A stretch of DNA of 64,000 nt from Lachnospiraceae bacterium OF09-6 (GTDB lineage: Bacteria > Bacillota > Clostridia > Lachnospirales > Lachnospiraceae): assembly GCA_003435055.1 (NCBI GenBank), contig QUMM01000004.1:62001-126000 (forward strand), read 5' to 3'. Numbering within the stretch: position 1 is the first letter of the stretch; each line of letters opens with the position of its first letter. Shown one piece after another: positions 18,390 to 28,867 of this stretch. The position numbers and the translations under genes are program-made. Under the pieces are notes generated by a model. It saw only the letters and a program-made list of their open reading frames with translations. It searched no databases and was not told where the DNA came from.

Positions 18390-19942
18390 ATGAAGATTTG
18401 GAAAAATCCAATACTGGAAGGGTTCTATCCGGATCCTTCCATCTGCAAGGTGGGAGCCGATATTATCTGGTGAATTCCACTTTTGCCTTTTATCCGGGAA
18501 TACCGATATGGAGCAGTACAGATCTCCAGAACTGGAAACAGATTGGAAATGTACTGGAGCGTCCGTCTCAGCTGCAGCTGAGAGAATGTGCGCATTCACA
18601 GGGGATCTATGCACCGACGATCCGGTATCATGATGGAAGATATTATCTGGTGAGCACCAATGTAGGGGGCTGTGGGAATTTCCTGGTGACAGCAGAACAG
18701 CCGGAGGGACCATGGTCGGACCCTTACATGCTGGATGCAGAGGGGATTGATCCAAGTCTGTTTTTTGAGGATGATGGAACCTGCTATTATATTGGAACCA
18801 GAGAACGGACAGGCGGCGGATCCTATTTCGGAGATAATGAGATCTGGATGCAGAGACTGAACCTGGAGACGAAGAAACTGGAAGGAGAGGCGGTACCGAT
18901 CTGGTATGGCTTTATGGAGCATTCCATCTGGCCGGAAGGACCACATCTCTATAGAAAAGATGGATGGTATTATCTGCTTTATGCAGAAAGTGGGACGGAA
19001 CAGCATCATTGTATTGCTGCGGCACGAAGCCGCCAGCTTACCGGTCCATACGAGGGCTGCCCGGATAATCCGATTTTTACCCATCGTCATCTGGGGAAGC
19101 ATTATCCGGTGACTTGTGTGGGACACGGAGATCTGGTGGAAGATCATCAGGGAAACTGGTATATGGTATTGCTTGCCTGCCGTCCGAAGGATGGTTACAC
19201 ATTGAAAGGCCGGGAAACTTTTCTGGCTAAGGTGGTCTGGGAGGATGGATGGCCGGTGGTAAATCCGGGAATAGGACATCTGGAAGTGCCGGAGCCGGAG
19301 AAAAATGTGAAAAAGAAGTATGGTTTTCAGAAAGATCACTGGGAACCGGATTTGCTGAGACTGAGAAATCCAGGAAAAATGCAGATGCTGGATGGAACCT
19401 TACGTATGTGGCTGATGCCGGGAACCTTATCAGAACGAAAAGAAACCGCATTTGTGGCGCTTCGCCAGCAACATGACCAGTTTTATTTGGAGACAACAAT
19501 GGAGATACCGACAGATCTGAAGCCTCACGAATGTGTGGGATTAGCTTATCTGCAGAATGAAGAGAATCAGATCAGGCTCGAACTGTATTTAGAAGAAAAT
19601 CAAAATACTTTGAAAATGAATTGCTTCCAGACGGGAAAGGATGTACAAACAAGAGAATTGGAATTGCCTCTGGAATCCGTATCAGAGAAGGATTTTACGG
19701 GGGTAAAAGGCCGATATGTGGTGCGGCTTCGTATGGAAGTAACCTATCTGCAGGTATCTTTTGAAATGATGACCCAAAACGGATGGAGAAAAGCAGGCGA
19801 TTACGTAGACACCAGACATTTATCCACAGAAGTGGCAGGCGGATTCACAGGATGTGTGGCCGGAGTATATGGATCATCCAATGGGAAAGATAGTGATCAG
19901 TATATAGAGATACATAATCTGGAGTATGGAGAACTGGTATGA
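18390..19942 (+). pseudogene. Glycoside hydrolase family 43 beta-xylosidase, frame broken by one base
   Basis: The true start is the ATG at 18390, one base after the GH3 stop, giving MKIWKNPILEGFYPDPSICK with the catalytic Asp15 in the canonical GFYPDPS. At about 18461 GCCGATATTAT needs one extra T to continue D-Y-Y-L-V-N-S-T-F. The frame then runs to 19942. Later motifs are GIYAPTIRYHDGRYYL, DPSLFFEDDG and the acid Glu in WPEGPHLY. A C-terminal lectin-like domain (DUF1349/GH43_C2-like) spans roughly the last 200 residues. Total would be about 517 residues, normal for GH43. Probably a consensus error. Confidence 0.88.
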
Positions 19943-20865
19943 TAAGAATCTTGACAAAGAAATTAAAAGATCATTTTTATCGTTTTGAGGAATATGGCGG
20001 ACCGAATCAGGTGCACGCCTATCTGATCTGTGGAACAGAAAAGGCGCTGATGATAGATGGACTGTGGCTGGCAGAAGGATTGCTGGCAGAGGCAGAAAAG
20101 GTTTTACGGACAGAGTATGAAGACTATACACCCCAAAACAGGGCTAAAAAGCTGGAGATGTTGATGACTCACGGACACGAAGATCATGCCGGAAAAGGAA
20201 TGGAAGAGTTTCTGGAGGCAGGATGTGTGGTGTATTTGTCGGAGAAAGACTGGCTGATGCTTGCTGAAAAATACAAAGACAGAAAGCCACAAATCACATT
20301 TCTTACAGAAAAAATGTGTGACAGTTTCACAGATTCAGGAGAGTTGGTGCCCGGGCAGGCAGGCGGAAGAATGGATCTTGGCAGTATCACTGTGCAGATC
20401 GTAAAGATGCCGGGCCATACACCCGGATCACTTTTGGTTTGGGTGCCAGAGTGGAATACTCTGCTTACTTCAGATGCTATTGGCGCAGGAGTATTGTGGA
20501 TGCAGCTTCCGGAATGCAGACCACTTTCTGAGTATGAAATGCAGGTACGAAGGCTGCTGGTATTTCTGGAAAACGAGAAAGCGAGGACTGGAATAGAAGT
20601 CAAGATCTATCCGGGACATGCACAGCAGATAGTCGCGGATGGAAATGGGGTATCGAAAGACAGTTTGGCAGAAGATGGGGAGCAGGAGATACTTACTTAT
20701 CACTATGTCAGAGAAGTACTGGAGCTTACAGAAAAGATACAGGATAATCCCCAGATTGGACAGACGAAGCAGATAGACTATCCAGGGTTGGAGCATGTCA
20801 GAGTAAGAAGCGTTGGGGAAAGACTGTTGTATGATTATTGCTATGATGAAGATCGTGCCAGATAA
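19939..20865 (+). CDS. Metallo-beta-lactamase-fold hydrolase
   Basis: 308 residues, overlapping the GH43 stop by four bases (ATGA), so translationally coupled. The binuclear zinc motif is MLMTHGHEDHAG (about residues 75-83), then MPGHTPGS, SDAIG and YPGHAQQ. It is cytosolic. The class is broad (glyoxalase II, lactonases, others). Its place as the last gene of a xylo-oligosaccharide operon hints at a sugar ester or lactone substrate, but that is conjecture. Confidence 0.85.
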   Translation: MIRILTKKLKDHFYRFEEYGGPNQVHAYLICGTEKALMIDGLWLAEGLLAEAEKVLRTEYEDYTPQNRAKKLEMLMTHGHEDHAGKGMEEFLEAGCVVYLSEKDWLMLAEKYKDRKPQITFLTEKMCDSFTDSGELVPGQAGGRMDLGSITVQIVKMPGHTPGSLLVWVPEWNTLLTSDAIGAGVLWMQLPECRPLSEYEMQVRRLLVFLENEKARTGIEVKIYPGHAQQIVADGNGVSKDSLAEDGEQEILTYHYVREVLELTEKIQDNPQIGQTKQIDYPGLEHVRVRSVGERLLYDYCYDEDRAR

Positions 20866-20871
20866 GTAAAA

Positions 20872-20917
20872 AAGATCCTTGGAGAGGAATGTGATGTCTC
20901 CACGGATCTTTTTTTGT
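20872..20917. terminator. Terminator between convergent MBL and ABC-F genes
   Basis: AAAGATCCTTGGAGA and TGTCTCCACGGATCTTT form a long imperfect stem followed by T7. The A-rich 5' side allows use from the minus strand too. Confidence 0.85.
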
Positions 20918-20921
20918 TCTG

Positions 20922-22472
20922 TTACAGTTTCGTACTCCATTCCTGGCAGTTCCATACTTTTGTCACCACATCCTGATAGAATTCTGGTTCATGACAGATG
21001 AGAAGAATACTGCCCTTGTATTCTTTCAGGGCGCGTTTCAGCTCCTCCTTGGCATCTATATCCAGATGGTTGGTTGGCTCGTCCAGAAGGAGGATGTTGG
21101 TTGGTTTATTCAGAATCTTGCATAGCCGAACCTTGGCCTGCTCGCCACCGGAAAGTACACGTACCTGACTTTCAATGTGTTCGGTAGTCAGACCACATTT
21201 GGCCAGAGCAGAGCGCACTTCAAACTGATTAAAAGCAGGGAATTCCTGCCAGATCTCTTCAATGCAGGTAGTAGTATTTCCTGCCGGGGTTTCCTGTTCA
21301 AAGTATCCGATATACTGATAGTCGCCCAGTGTAACTGAACCGGAGAATGGTTTGATCAGACCAAGTATACTCTTCAACAGAGTCGTCTTACCAATTCCGT
21401 TGGCACCCACCAGTGCAATCCGCTCGCCACGTTCCATGGAGATATTCAACGGACGGGTCAGAGGATCATCGTACCCGATCACCAGATCTTTTGTCTCGAA
21501 AATCATTTTTCCGGAAGCACGGGCTGCCTGAAAATGGAACTCTGGCTTCGGCTTTTCTTTGGCCAGTTCGATCACATCCATTTTATCCAGCTTTTTCTGA
21601 CGGGACATGGCCATGTTACGGGTGGCCACACTGGCCTTATTGCGGGCTACGAAGTCCTTCAGGTCACGGATTTCCTGCTGCTGGCGGTTGTAGGCAGCCT
21701 CCAGCTGCGCTTTTTTCATAGCATAGACTTCCTGGAATTTGTCATAGTCTCCCGGATAACGGTCCAGAGATTTATTTTCCATATGATAGATCAGGTTGAT
21801 GACACTGTTCAGGAACGGAATGTCATGTGAGATCAGAATAAATGCATTCTCGTAATCATTCAGATAGCGCTTCAGCCATTCGATATGCTGTTCATCCAGG
21901 TAGTTGGTCGGCTCATCCAGAAGCAGAATATCTGGTTTTTCCAGAAGCAGTTTTCCCATCAGTACTTTGGTACGCTGACCGCCGGACAGATCCGTAACAT
22001 CCCGATCCAGCCCGATATCCACCAGACCGAGGGCACGGCCGATCTCTTCTACCTTTGCATCAATCATATAAAAATCGTGATGCTCCAGAAGCTCCTGAAT
22101 GGTACCGGTCTCTTCCAGCAGCTTTTCCATTTCTTCAGGGGAGGCTTCTCCCATCTGCTCGAACATCCGGTTCATGTCGGTTTCCATATCAAAAAGATAA
22201 GAAAAAGCAGACTTCAGAACGTTCCGGATAGTCATGCCCTTTTCCAGAACGGCATGCTGGTCCAGATATCCCACACGGACATTTTTCGCCCACTCTACCG
22301 TTCCTTCATCTGGCATCAGATGCCCGGTAATAATATTCATAAAGGTAGACTTTCCTTCTCCGTTGGCACCGATCAGTCCAATGTGTTCTCCTTTTAAGAG
22401 CCGGAAAGATACATTTTCAAAAATCGCACGGTCACCAAAACCGTGGCTCAGATTCTTTACCTCTAAAATCAT
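20922..22472 (-). CDS. ABC-F family ATP-binding protein (YbiT/YkpA-like)
   Basis: 516 residues with two ABC cassettes and no membrane helices. Walker A motifs are GANGEGKST and GANGIGKTT; signatures are LSGGQRTKV and LSGGEQAKVRL; Walker B regions read ILLLDEPTN twice. The linker (about 240-300) is charged and helical, the P-site tRNA interaction motif of ABC-F factors. Such proteins act on stalled ribosomes. Length and no C-terminal extension fit the YbiT/YkpA housekeeping branch more than antibiotic-resistance members, but resistance cannot be excluded. AAGGAG is six bases ahead of the ATG. Confidence 0.9.
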   Translation of the reverse strand: MILEVKNLSHGFGDRAIFENVSFRLLKGEHIGLIGANGEGKSTFMNIITGHLMPDEGTVEWAKNVRVGYLDQHAVLEKGMTIRNVLKSAFSYLFDMETDMNRMFEQMGEASPEEMEKLLEETGTIQELLEHHDFYMIDAKVEEIGRALGLVDIGLDRDVTDLSGGQRTKVLMGKLLLEKPDILLLDEPTNYLDEQHIEWLKRYLNDYENAFILISHDIPFLNSVINLIYHMENKSLDRYPGDYDKFQEVYAMKKAQLEAAYNRQQQEIRDLKDFVARNKASVATRNMAMSRQKKLDKMDVIELAKEKPKPEFHFQAARASGKMIFETKDLVIGYDDPLTRPLNISMERGERIALVGANGIGKTTLLKSILGLIKPFSGSVTLGDYQYIGYFEQETPAGNTTTCIEEIWQEFPAFNQFEVRSALAKCGLTTEHIESQVRVLSGGEQAKVRLCKILNKPTNILLLDEPTNHLDIDAKEELKRALKEYKGSILLICHEPEFYQDVVTKVWNCQEWSTKL

Positions 22473-22564
22473 AAAAATCTCCTTAAATACAGGTGTTTTA
22501 CAACAGACTCCTGACCATCATATAAGAAAACCGTAAATTTGGCAACAGATTTTTGGCAATTCCC

Positions 22565-22594
22565 TTGACACTTTAATAAGGACTGGGCTAAAAT
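22565..22594 (+). promoter_or_regulatory. Sigma-A promoter for the marR-RND operon
   Basis: Consensus TTGACA and TAAAAT separated by 18 bases, about 45 bases ahead of the MarR start codon. Confidence 0.75.
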
Positions 22595-22595
22595 G

Positions 22596-22608
22596 CTAAT
22601 ACTATTAG
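22596..22608 (+). promoter_or_regulatory. Palindromic operator, probably for the MarR regulator
   Basis: CTAATACTATTAG is a perfect inverted repeat around one central base, located at the predicted transcription start. MarR proteins commonly repress their own promoter through such sites. Confidence 0.6.
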
Positions 22609-22638
22609 ATAACAATATGAGGGACAAGAGGAAAAAAC

Positions 22639-23127
22639 ATGGATTTTGAAGAACTGGCACGTGAATTTTTAGAAGATTTTTTTAGACTGGGACGATATCA
22701 TCGCAGCAGAGAGATCAGCAGTTCGATGAAGGGAGAAGCGTTCCTGCTGATGTATCTCTGGAAAAAACAGGATACTGCGACGCCGGGGGAACTGGGAAAA
22801 GCAATGAAGACCAGCTCTGCGCGTGTGGCGGCAGCTCTGAATAATCTGGAACGCAAGGGGATGATCGTTCGAAAGGCAGAGGAGAAAGATCGAAGAAAAA
22901 TACGGGTAGAACTGACTGGAAAAGGAGAAGAACAGGCAAAACAGTGGCAGAAGATGTCGCTTTGCATGGTGACCAGGCTGATGGAACAGCTGGGAGAAGA
23001 GGATGCAAAGCAGATGCTGCATATACTGAAGCGGATCAATGAGATTATGCCACAGATAGATTGCTGTGACAGTGTAAATGAGGGAGAAAAAGACAACAGG
23101 GGAGGCAAAGATGATATCGAAGTTTAG
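22639..23127 (+). CDS. MarR family transcriptional regulator
   Basis: 162 residues. The winged helix spans about residues 35-105: TPGELGKAMKTSSARVAAALNNLERKGMIVRKAEEKDRRKIRVELTGKG, with the DRR wing typical of MarR. Helices on both sides give the dimer. It overlaps the RND pump start by 17 bases and has a palindrome at its own promoter, so it is presumably an autoregulated repressor of the pump. The inducer is unknown. Confidence 0.9.
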   Translation: MDFEELAREFLEDFFRLGRYHRSREISSSMKGEAFLLMYLWKKQDTATPGELGKAMKTSSARVAAALNNLERKGMIVRKAEEKDRRKIRVELTGKGEEQAKQWQKMSLCMVTRLMEQLGEEDAKQMLHILKRINEIMPQIDCCDSVNEGEKDNRGGKDDIEV

Positions 23128-26100
23128 TGTAAAGAAGCCGTATACCGTTCTGGTGGGAGTGGTACTGGTTCTGGTGCTTGGTTATGTATCTTTTACCAGC
23201 ATGCAGACAGATCTCCTGCCGGATATGAATCTGCCGTATGCGATTGTGTATACCACTTACATCGGGGCAAGTCCGGAGGAAGTAGAGAGTACGGTAACCA
23301 GACCAGTGGAACAGGCGATGGCAACCATCAGTAATATTGAAAATATCAGTTCTACATCCGCAGAGAATCTGTCTATGGTGGTCCTGGAATTTGCTCAGAC
23401 AGCAGATATGGATTCCATTACGGTAGATATGCGGGAGAAGCTGAACCAGATCGAGGGAACCTGGAGTGATTCGGTGGGCAATCCGATTATTATGAAGCTG
23501 AATCCGGATATGATGCCGGTTATGGTGGCAGCATTGGAAGGCGGCGACCTGAGTCAGAGTGAATTGACTGATCTGGTGGAAAATAATATCCTGCCGGAGC
23601 TGGAAAGCATAGAGGGTGTAGCTTCTGTTTCTTCCACCGGAACCATTGAGGAACAGGTGCAGGTTGTCCTTAGAGAGGACAAAATCAAAGAAGTCAATCA
23701 AAAAGTCCGTAAAGCACTGGATAAGAAGTTCGATGATGCACAGGCAGAGCTGGACGAAAACAAGGCGAAGCTGGAGAGCGGGGAAAGCGCTTTAAAGAGC
23801 GGACAGGAACAGCTGAAAGAGCAGACAGGAAAAGCACAGGAGAAGATCAGTTCCGGTTCCACTCAGATGATTACAGGAAGTGTCCAGTTAAGTGAGAAAC
23901 AGAAAGAGGTAGAGTCTGCTTTAAGTGAACTGGATAAATCGGAAACAGAATTAAACAATCAGGAAAAACAGCTGGAAGACGGAGAAAAAGCACTTCTGGC
24001 ACTTCCGGCTCAGAAGATAGCATTGGAGACGCAGAAAGATTCCATAGATCAGGCACTGGCAGCGGTAAGCACTCTGACTGCCGGACAGGTAGAACAGTTG
24101 AATCAGGCGATTGCACAATTGGAGCAGGTGCTGGGGCTTGGTCAGATCCAGGAAGATGCTTCAGATACAGAAGTGACAGAAGCAGATCAGACACAGGATG
24201 AGACAGCGGGTCTGATCGAAAATCAGCAGAATCTGACGAAGGCAGCTCAGGACAGCGCACAGGAGGCAGATGTGCAGATGCCAGATTCGGTGGATACCCA
24301 GCCAGAGATTGCAGATGGAGAAGTGCTGGCGGGGCTGGGAAGCAGTCAGAGTACCGGTGCGGAACAGATTCTGGATGAATCAGGAAGTGTGAATGTGCCG
24401 GATTATGGAGGGCTGGCAGGGGATGCCAGTCAGATGGCTCAGAGCATGGAAGCGGTCAAAGCACAGTACGATCAGCTGGTGGAACAGAGAAATCAGCTGA
24501 TTGCCCTTGGAATCGATATTACATTGTCTGGTGACGAGCTGGAGACCAATATTTCCAGTGTAAAGGCAACCTTGCAGGATACTGATAAGCAGCTTTCAGA
24601 TGGTATTGCAACAATTCAGGATCAGATTGACAAGACTCCGGAACAGATGGAGACCATTCAGAAGGGAAAAGACGCTGTTGCACAGGGCAAATCCCAGATT
24701 ACAGAGGGCAGAGCCCAGCTAAATGCGGCAAAAGAACAGCTGGCAGCAGCTCAGAAAAAGATGACCGATGGACAGAGCCAGCTGTCCGGTGCGCAGAGTA
24801 AGATAGACGGGGCCAAGATCGATGCCACCATTGAGATGGCAGTGGGAAAAGCCCAGCTGCAGTCCGGAAAGCAGCAGATTGAAGCAGCACTGGATCAGAT
24901 CGAGGAGCAGAAGGAATCTGCCTATGATCAGGCAGATGTGACGGAACTGGTAACTACAGATCTGATCAGGAATATCCTGGCAGCCCAGAACTTTATGATG
25001 CCGGCAGGCTATGTGACAGAAGATGGCATTGATTTCCTGGTGCGAGTAGGAAACAAATTCAGCAGTATGGAAGACATGAATGATCTCGTGGTGCTGGATC
25101 TGCATATGGATGACCTGGATCCGATTACGCTTTCTGATGTGGCAGATGTGGTGATGACGGATAACAGTAATGAGATCTATGCAACGGTCAATGACCATCT
25201 GGGTGTGATGCTGACGATGCAGAAGCAGTCAGGCTATTCCACTGGAACGGTGTCGAATAAGATCAAAGACAAGTTCGCAGAACTGGAAGAAAACAACGGA
25301 GATATTCGTTTTATCAAGATGATGGATCAGGGTGTCTACATTGATATGGTAGTAGATTCTGTCATCCAGAATATGCTATCCGGAGCAGTGCTTGCAATCC
25401 TGGTACTGCTGATATTCCTGGAAGCTTTCGACCGACGCTGGTGATTGCATGCTCTATCCCAATCAGTATTATGACGGCGATTGTTTGTATGTATTTCAGT
25501 CATATTACTCTGAATATTATTTCCCTGTCCGGTCTGGCACTGGGAATCGGTATGCTGGTAGACAACTCCATTGTAGTAATTGAGAATATCTATCGTCTGC
25601 GAAGCGAAGGATATTCCGTGAAAAAAGCAGCTGTAGAGGGCGCAAGCCAGGTGGCAGGCGCGATTGTGGCATCTACCCTGACAACCATATGTGTATTTGC
25701 ACCGATTTTGTTTACAGAAGGAATCACAAGACAGCTGTTTGTGGATATGGGACTTACCATTGCATATTCACTGATAGCCAGTCTGGTCGTAGCACTGACA
25801 CTGGTGCCGGCTATGGCGGCGGGGCTTCTGAAAAAAGGAACGGATAAGAAACACCGTATTTTTGATAAAATTCAAAATGCTTATGCATGGACATTGAAAG
25901 GGGCTTTGAAGGTGAAGCCTCTGGTTATTCTCCTGGCAGCAGGAATCCTGGTATTGTCTGCCAAGCTGACAGTTTCCAGGGGAACCGAATTTATGGGTGA
26001 CATGGAAAGTACACAGATGTCTGCTACCCTGACAGCACCGGAGGGCAGTTCACTGGCCGACACATCAAAAGTGTCCGATGAGGCAATTGAGCGCATTCGC

Positions 26101-27429
26101 ACGATTGAGGATGTGGAAGATGTGGGCGCCATGGTATCCGGAAACAGTATGATGAGTATGATGGGATCTGGATCGGGAAATAACCGGGAAGTTTCTATGT
26201 ACATTATGCTGAAAGAGAATAAGAAGCAGAGTGATGCGGAAGTGGCTAGCCAGATTATGGAGAAAACAAAGGATCTGGACTGTGAAATAAATGTACAGAC
26301 TTCGAATATGGATATGTCATCCCTGGGTGGTTCTGGTATCAGCGTCATGATCAAAGGCAGGGAACTGGATACCTTAAAACAGATCGCAGGAGATGTGGCA
26401 GAGATTCTTTCTTCTGTGGATGGAACGAAAAATGTATCAGATGGTATTGAAGAAAAGACGGTGGAAATGCGCCTGGTGGTGGACAAAAATAAAGCCATGA
26501 GCTATCAGCTGACCACCGCACAGATCTATCAGTTCCTCCAGCAGAAGCTGGCAGAAGCAAGCAGTGCCACAACGTTAAGTACCGAGTCGTCTGATTATGA
26601 CGTCCTGGTAATCAGTGATGCAGATGAGACACTGACCAGAGATAAAATAAAAGAACTGACAATAGAAGGAACCAATGCGGATCAGAAAAAAGAAGACATT
26701 CCATTATCTGACCTGGTGGAATTCGTAGATACAGAAGGATTTTCTTCCATTAAGCGTGATGCACAGAACCGTTACGTCAGTGCAACGGCAGAGCTGGAAG
26801 ATGGCTATAATATTGGACTGGTTTCCGCAGAAGCAGAAAAGAAGCTGGCAGAATATAAGGTGCCGAAGGGATATAGTGTATCCATGCAGGGAGAAGATGA
26901 GACCATCAATGAGGCAATGGGGCAGGTAGTCAAAATGCTGATTCTGGCAATTGTATTCATGTATCTGATCATGGTGGCCCAGTTCCAGTCCCTGTTGTCA
27001 CCGTTTGTCATTATCTTTACGATTCCATTGGCCTTTACCGGTGGATTCCTGGCATTATATCTGACCGATAAGCCAGTCAGTGTCATTGCCATGATCGGCT
27101 TTGTTATGCTGGCAGGTATTATTGTAAACAATGGTATTGTTCTGGTGGATTATATTAACCAGCTGCGAAGAGGCGGAATGGAAAAGAAACCTGCCATTGT
27201 GGAGGCTGGACGTTCCAGGCTGCGGCCGGTTATCATGACAGCACTGACGACCATTCTGGGATTGTGTACAATGGCAGCCGGAAATGGTATGGGGGCAGAT
27301 ATGGTGCAGCCAATGGCGATTGTAACAATTGGTGGCCTGATCTATGGTACGCTGATGACCTTGTTTGTCATTCCATGTGTATATGACATTTTTAACCGGA
27401 AAAAAGATCTGACAGAACGGGAAGAATAG
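23111..27429 (+). pseudogene. RND-superfamily efflux permease with long coiled-coil insert, frame broken by one base
   Basis: Start is the ATG at 23111 (GGAGG upstream), overlapping marR. The frame breaks at about 25425, where CTGGAAGCTTTCGACCG needs one more base to read L-E-A-F-R-P-T and go on to 27429, for about 1,439 residues. The N-terminus (KKPYTVLVGVVLVLVLGYVS, LPDMNLPYA) and both 6-helix blocks fit HAE1-type pumps; GIGMLVDNSIVVIENIYRL holds the proton-relay Asp. Unusually, about residues 200-620 are a Gln/Lys/Glu-rich coiled coil with repeated L-x-x-G-x-x-x-L patterns, like YhgE/Pip proteins. No membrane fusion protein or outer-membrane factor is encoded nearby, as expected in a monoderm. 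Confidence 0.87.
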
Positions 27430-27439
27430 GAAATATAAA

Positions 27440-27484
27440 AAGGCTGAATCTATGTCTGAAAACAGATATTGGATTCAGCCTTAA
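27440..27484 (+). terminator. Terminator after the RND pump gene
   Basis: AAGGCTGAATC and GATTCAGCCTT form an 11-base stem followed by AATCT; the T tract is short. Confidence 0.65.
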
Positions 27485-27558
27485 TCTGACTAAAAATAAG
27501 AAAAAACGAGCATGGATGATTAAAATAATAAATAAAAAGAAGCGGGAGGATTCGTTTT

Positions 27559-28755
27559 ATGAAAGCAGAAAGACTGATAAAGCTGTTAGGTATATGCAGC
27601 TGTTGTGTACTACTGAATGGCTGCACAGGTGTCAGGGCACGGGTGCAGAATACGGAAACCGTTCTGGAAGAAACAGAACTTCCTGGTTCTGATGGAATGG
27701 AAGATACCGAAATGGAATCGGATGTAGAAGCCTCTTCCGCGGAAGTGACATCAGGAACAGGTGCAGAGGAAGAACAGGTTCTGGATCAGTCAGCTGAGAT
27801 CAAAATGGCAAATGTCAATCCGGCAGCAGAAGAACGTGTTTTGGCAACGGAGGTTGCTGAGGAGACAGAAATCGACACACAAGCCGAGACAGAAGCAGAT
27901 TCTGAAAATCAGACAGAAGGCGAGGAAGCAGAGAATCTGCGGAAACTGACATATCAGGTGGAAGATCAGAAACTGGAGATCGGAAAATGCTTTGGTGCGA
28001 TTGTGGTTCCAGAATATGCAACGGACGAAGATGGCAGTCAGGTAAGAGGAAAAGTGGAATGGAGAAAGCCTGGAAAGGATCGTGTTTTGGATGAAGATAT
28101 GGAACTGACAGGTGTGGCTGGTGATAAACGAATCTTGGAATGGACCTTTGTGCCAGAGGAAGCTGGATATGAGAAAGTGACTGGAACTGCAGAGATCACC
28201 ATGCAGGAAATGACGGCAGAAGAAGGCGGCAGTATGATGGAAATGGCCGGTCTGTGGCCGGAGAAGATCACAGATGAGACATCGAAAGCCTCCAGTTCAT
28301 CGGGAAGCAGCGCAGGTGCTTCAAATATTATCGAAGCATCCGATATAACCGAGGCACTGAAGTGGATGAGTGCACATATGACAGGCACAAATCGATTGGG
28401 TGGACGGAAAGAAAACACCGCTCGTGATGCCGGAAAAGAAAACTTTACGGTAGCACATGGAACGGTTGTCCATGAGGAAAATGAAAATCAGGAAGAACTG
28501 GAAAACAGATCTTTGGAAACAGAAAAGACTGTAGAAGGTGAAGCAGAAACGAAAACAACCGCTTATCGCACAGCAGAAAGTGCAGTGAAAGCTTTGAAAT
28601 ATGTGCCAGAAAGAAAAAATACAGCGCCTGGAGCAGAGAAAAACCTGACGTATACAGATCAGCATGAAGAGAGTCTGACCTGTGCAGATGTGTTGGAATA
28701 TGGAAGAGTTGGTATGACAGTATTTATTGTTTCTCAGGGCTGGTATCTCAGATAG
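27559..28755 (+). CDS. Putative acidic lipoprotein of unknown function
   Basis: 398 residues. The N-terminal signal ends in a lipobox, LLNGC, with the lipidated Cys near residue 22. Residues about 30-130 are a low-complexity Glu/Ala/Thr-rich spacer. About residues 130-220 look like a beta-sandwich (YQVEDQKLEIGKCFGAIVVP to GTAEITMQ), similar in feel to bacterial Ig-like folds. The rest is polar and likely disordered. GGGAGG precedes the ATG. It has its own intergenic terminators, so it seems monocistronic. No function is proposed. Confidence 0.65.
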   Translation: MKAERLIKLLGICSCCVLLNGCTGVRARVQNTETVLEETELPGSDGMEDTEMESDVEASSAEVTSGTGAEEEQVLDQSAEIKMANVNPAAEERVLATEVAEETEIDTQAETEADSENQTEGEEAENLRKLTYQVEDQKLEIGKCFGAIVVPEYATDEDGSQVRGKVEWRKPGKDRVLDEDMELTGVAGDKRILEWTFVPEEAGYEKVTGTAEITMQEMTAEEGGSMMEMAGLWPEKITDETSKASSSSGSSAGASNIIEASDITEALKWMSAHMTGTNRLGGRKENTARDAGKENFTVAHGTVVHEENENQEELENRSLETEKTVEGEAETKTTAYRTAESAVKALKYVPERKNTAPGAEKNLTYTDQHEESLTCADVLEYGRVGMTVFIVSQGWYLR

Positions 28756-28807
28756 TACACGGAAATGACTTGTAATAACAGAAAAAATGGCATAAAATAA
28801 AGAAAGT

Positions 28808-28835
28808 CGGGGGACGGAGAAGGTTTCGTCCCCTT
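28808..28835 (+). terminator. GGGGACG hairpin after the lipoprotein gene
   Basis: GGGGACG and CGTCCCC pair across a 10-base loop, followed by TTATTTA. The same GGGGACG core occurs in the hairpins near 4785 and 52980. Confidence 0.5.
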
Positions 28836-28867
28836 ATTTATCATAAAATAATAAAGTGAGGGATAAT

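Noticed and set aside
18906..19476. Two plus-strand ORFs of 68-75 codons inside GH43
   Set aside because: Out-of-frame shadows of a well-supported glycosidase.
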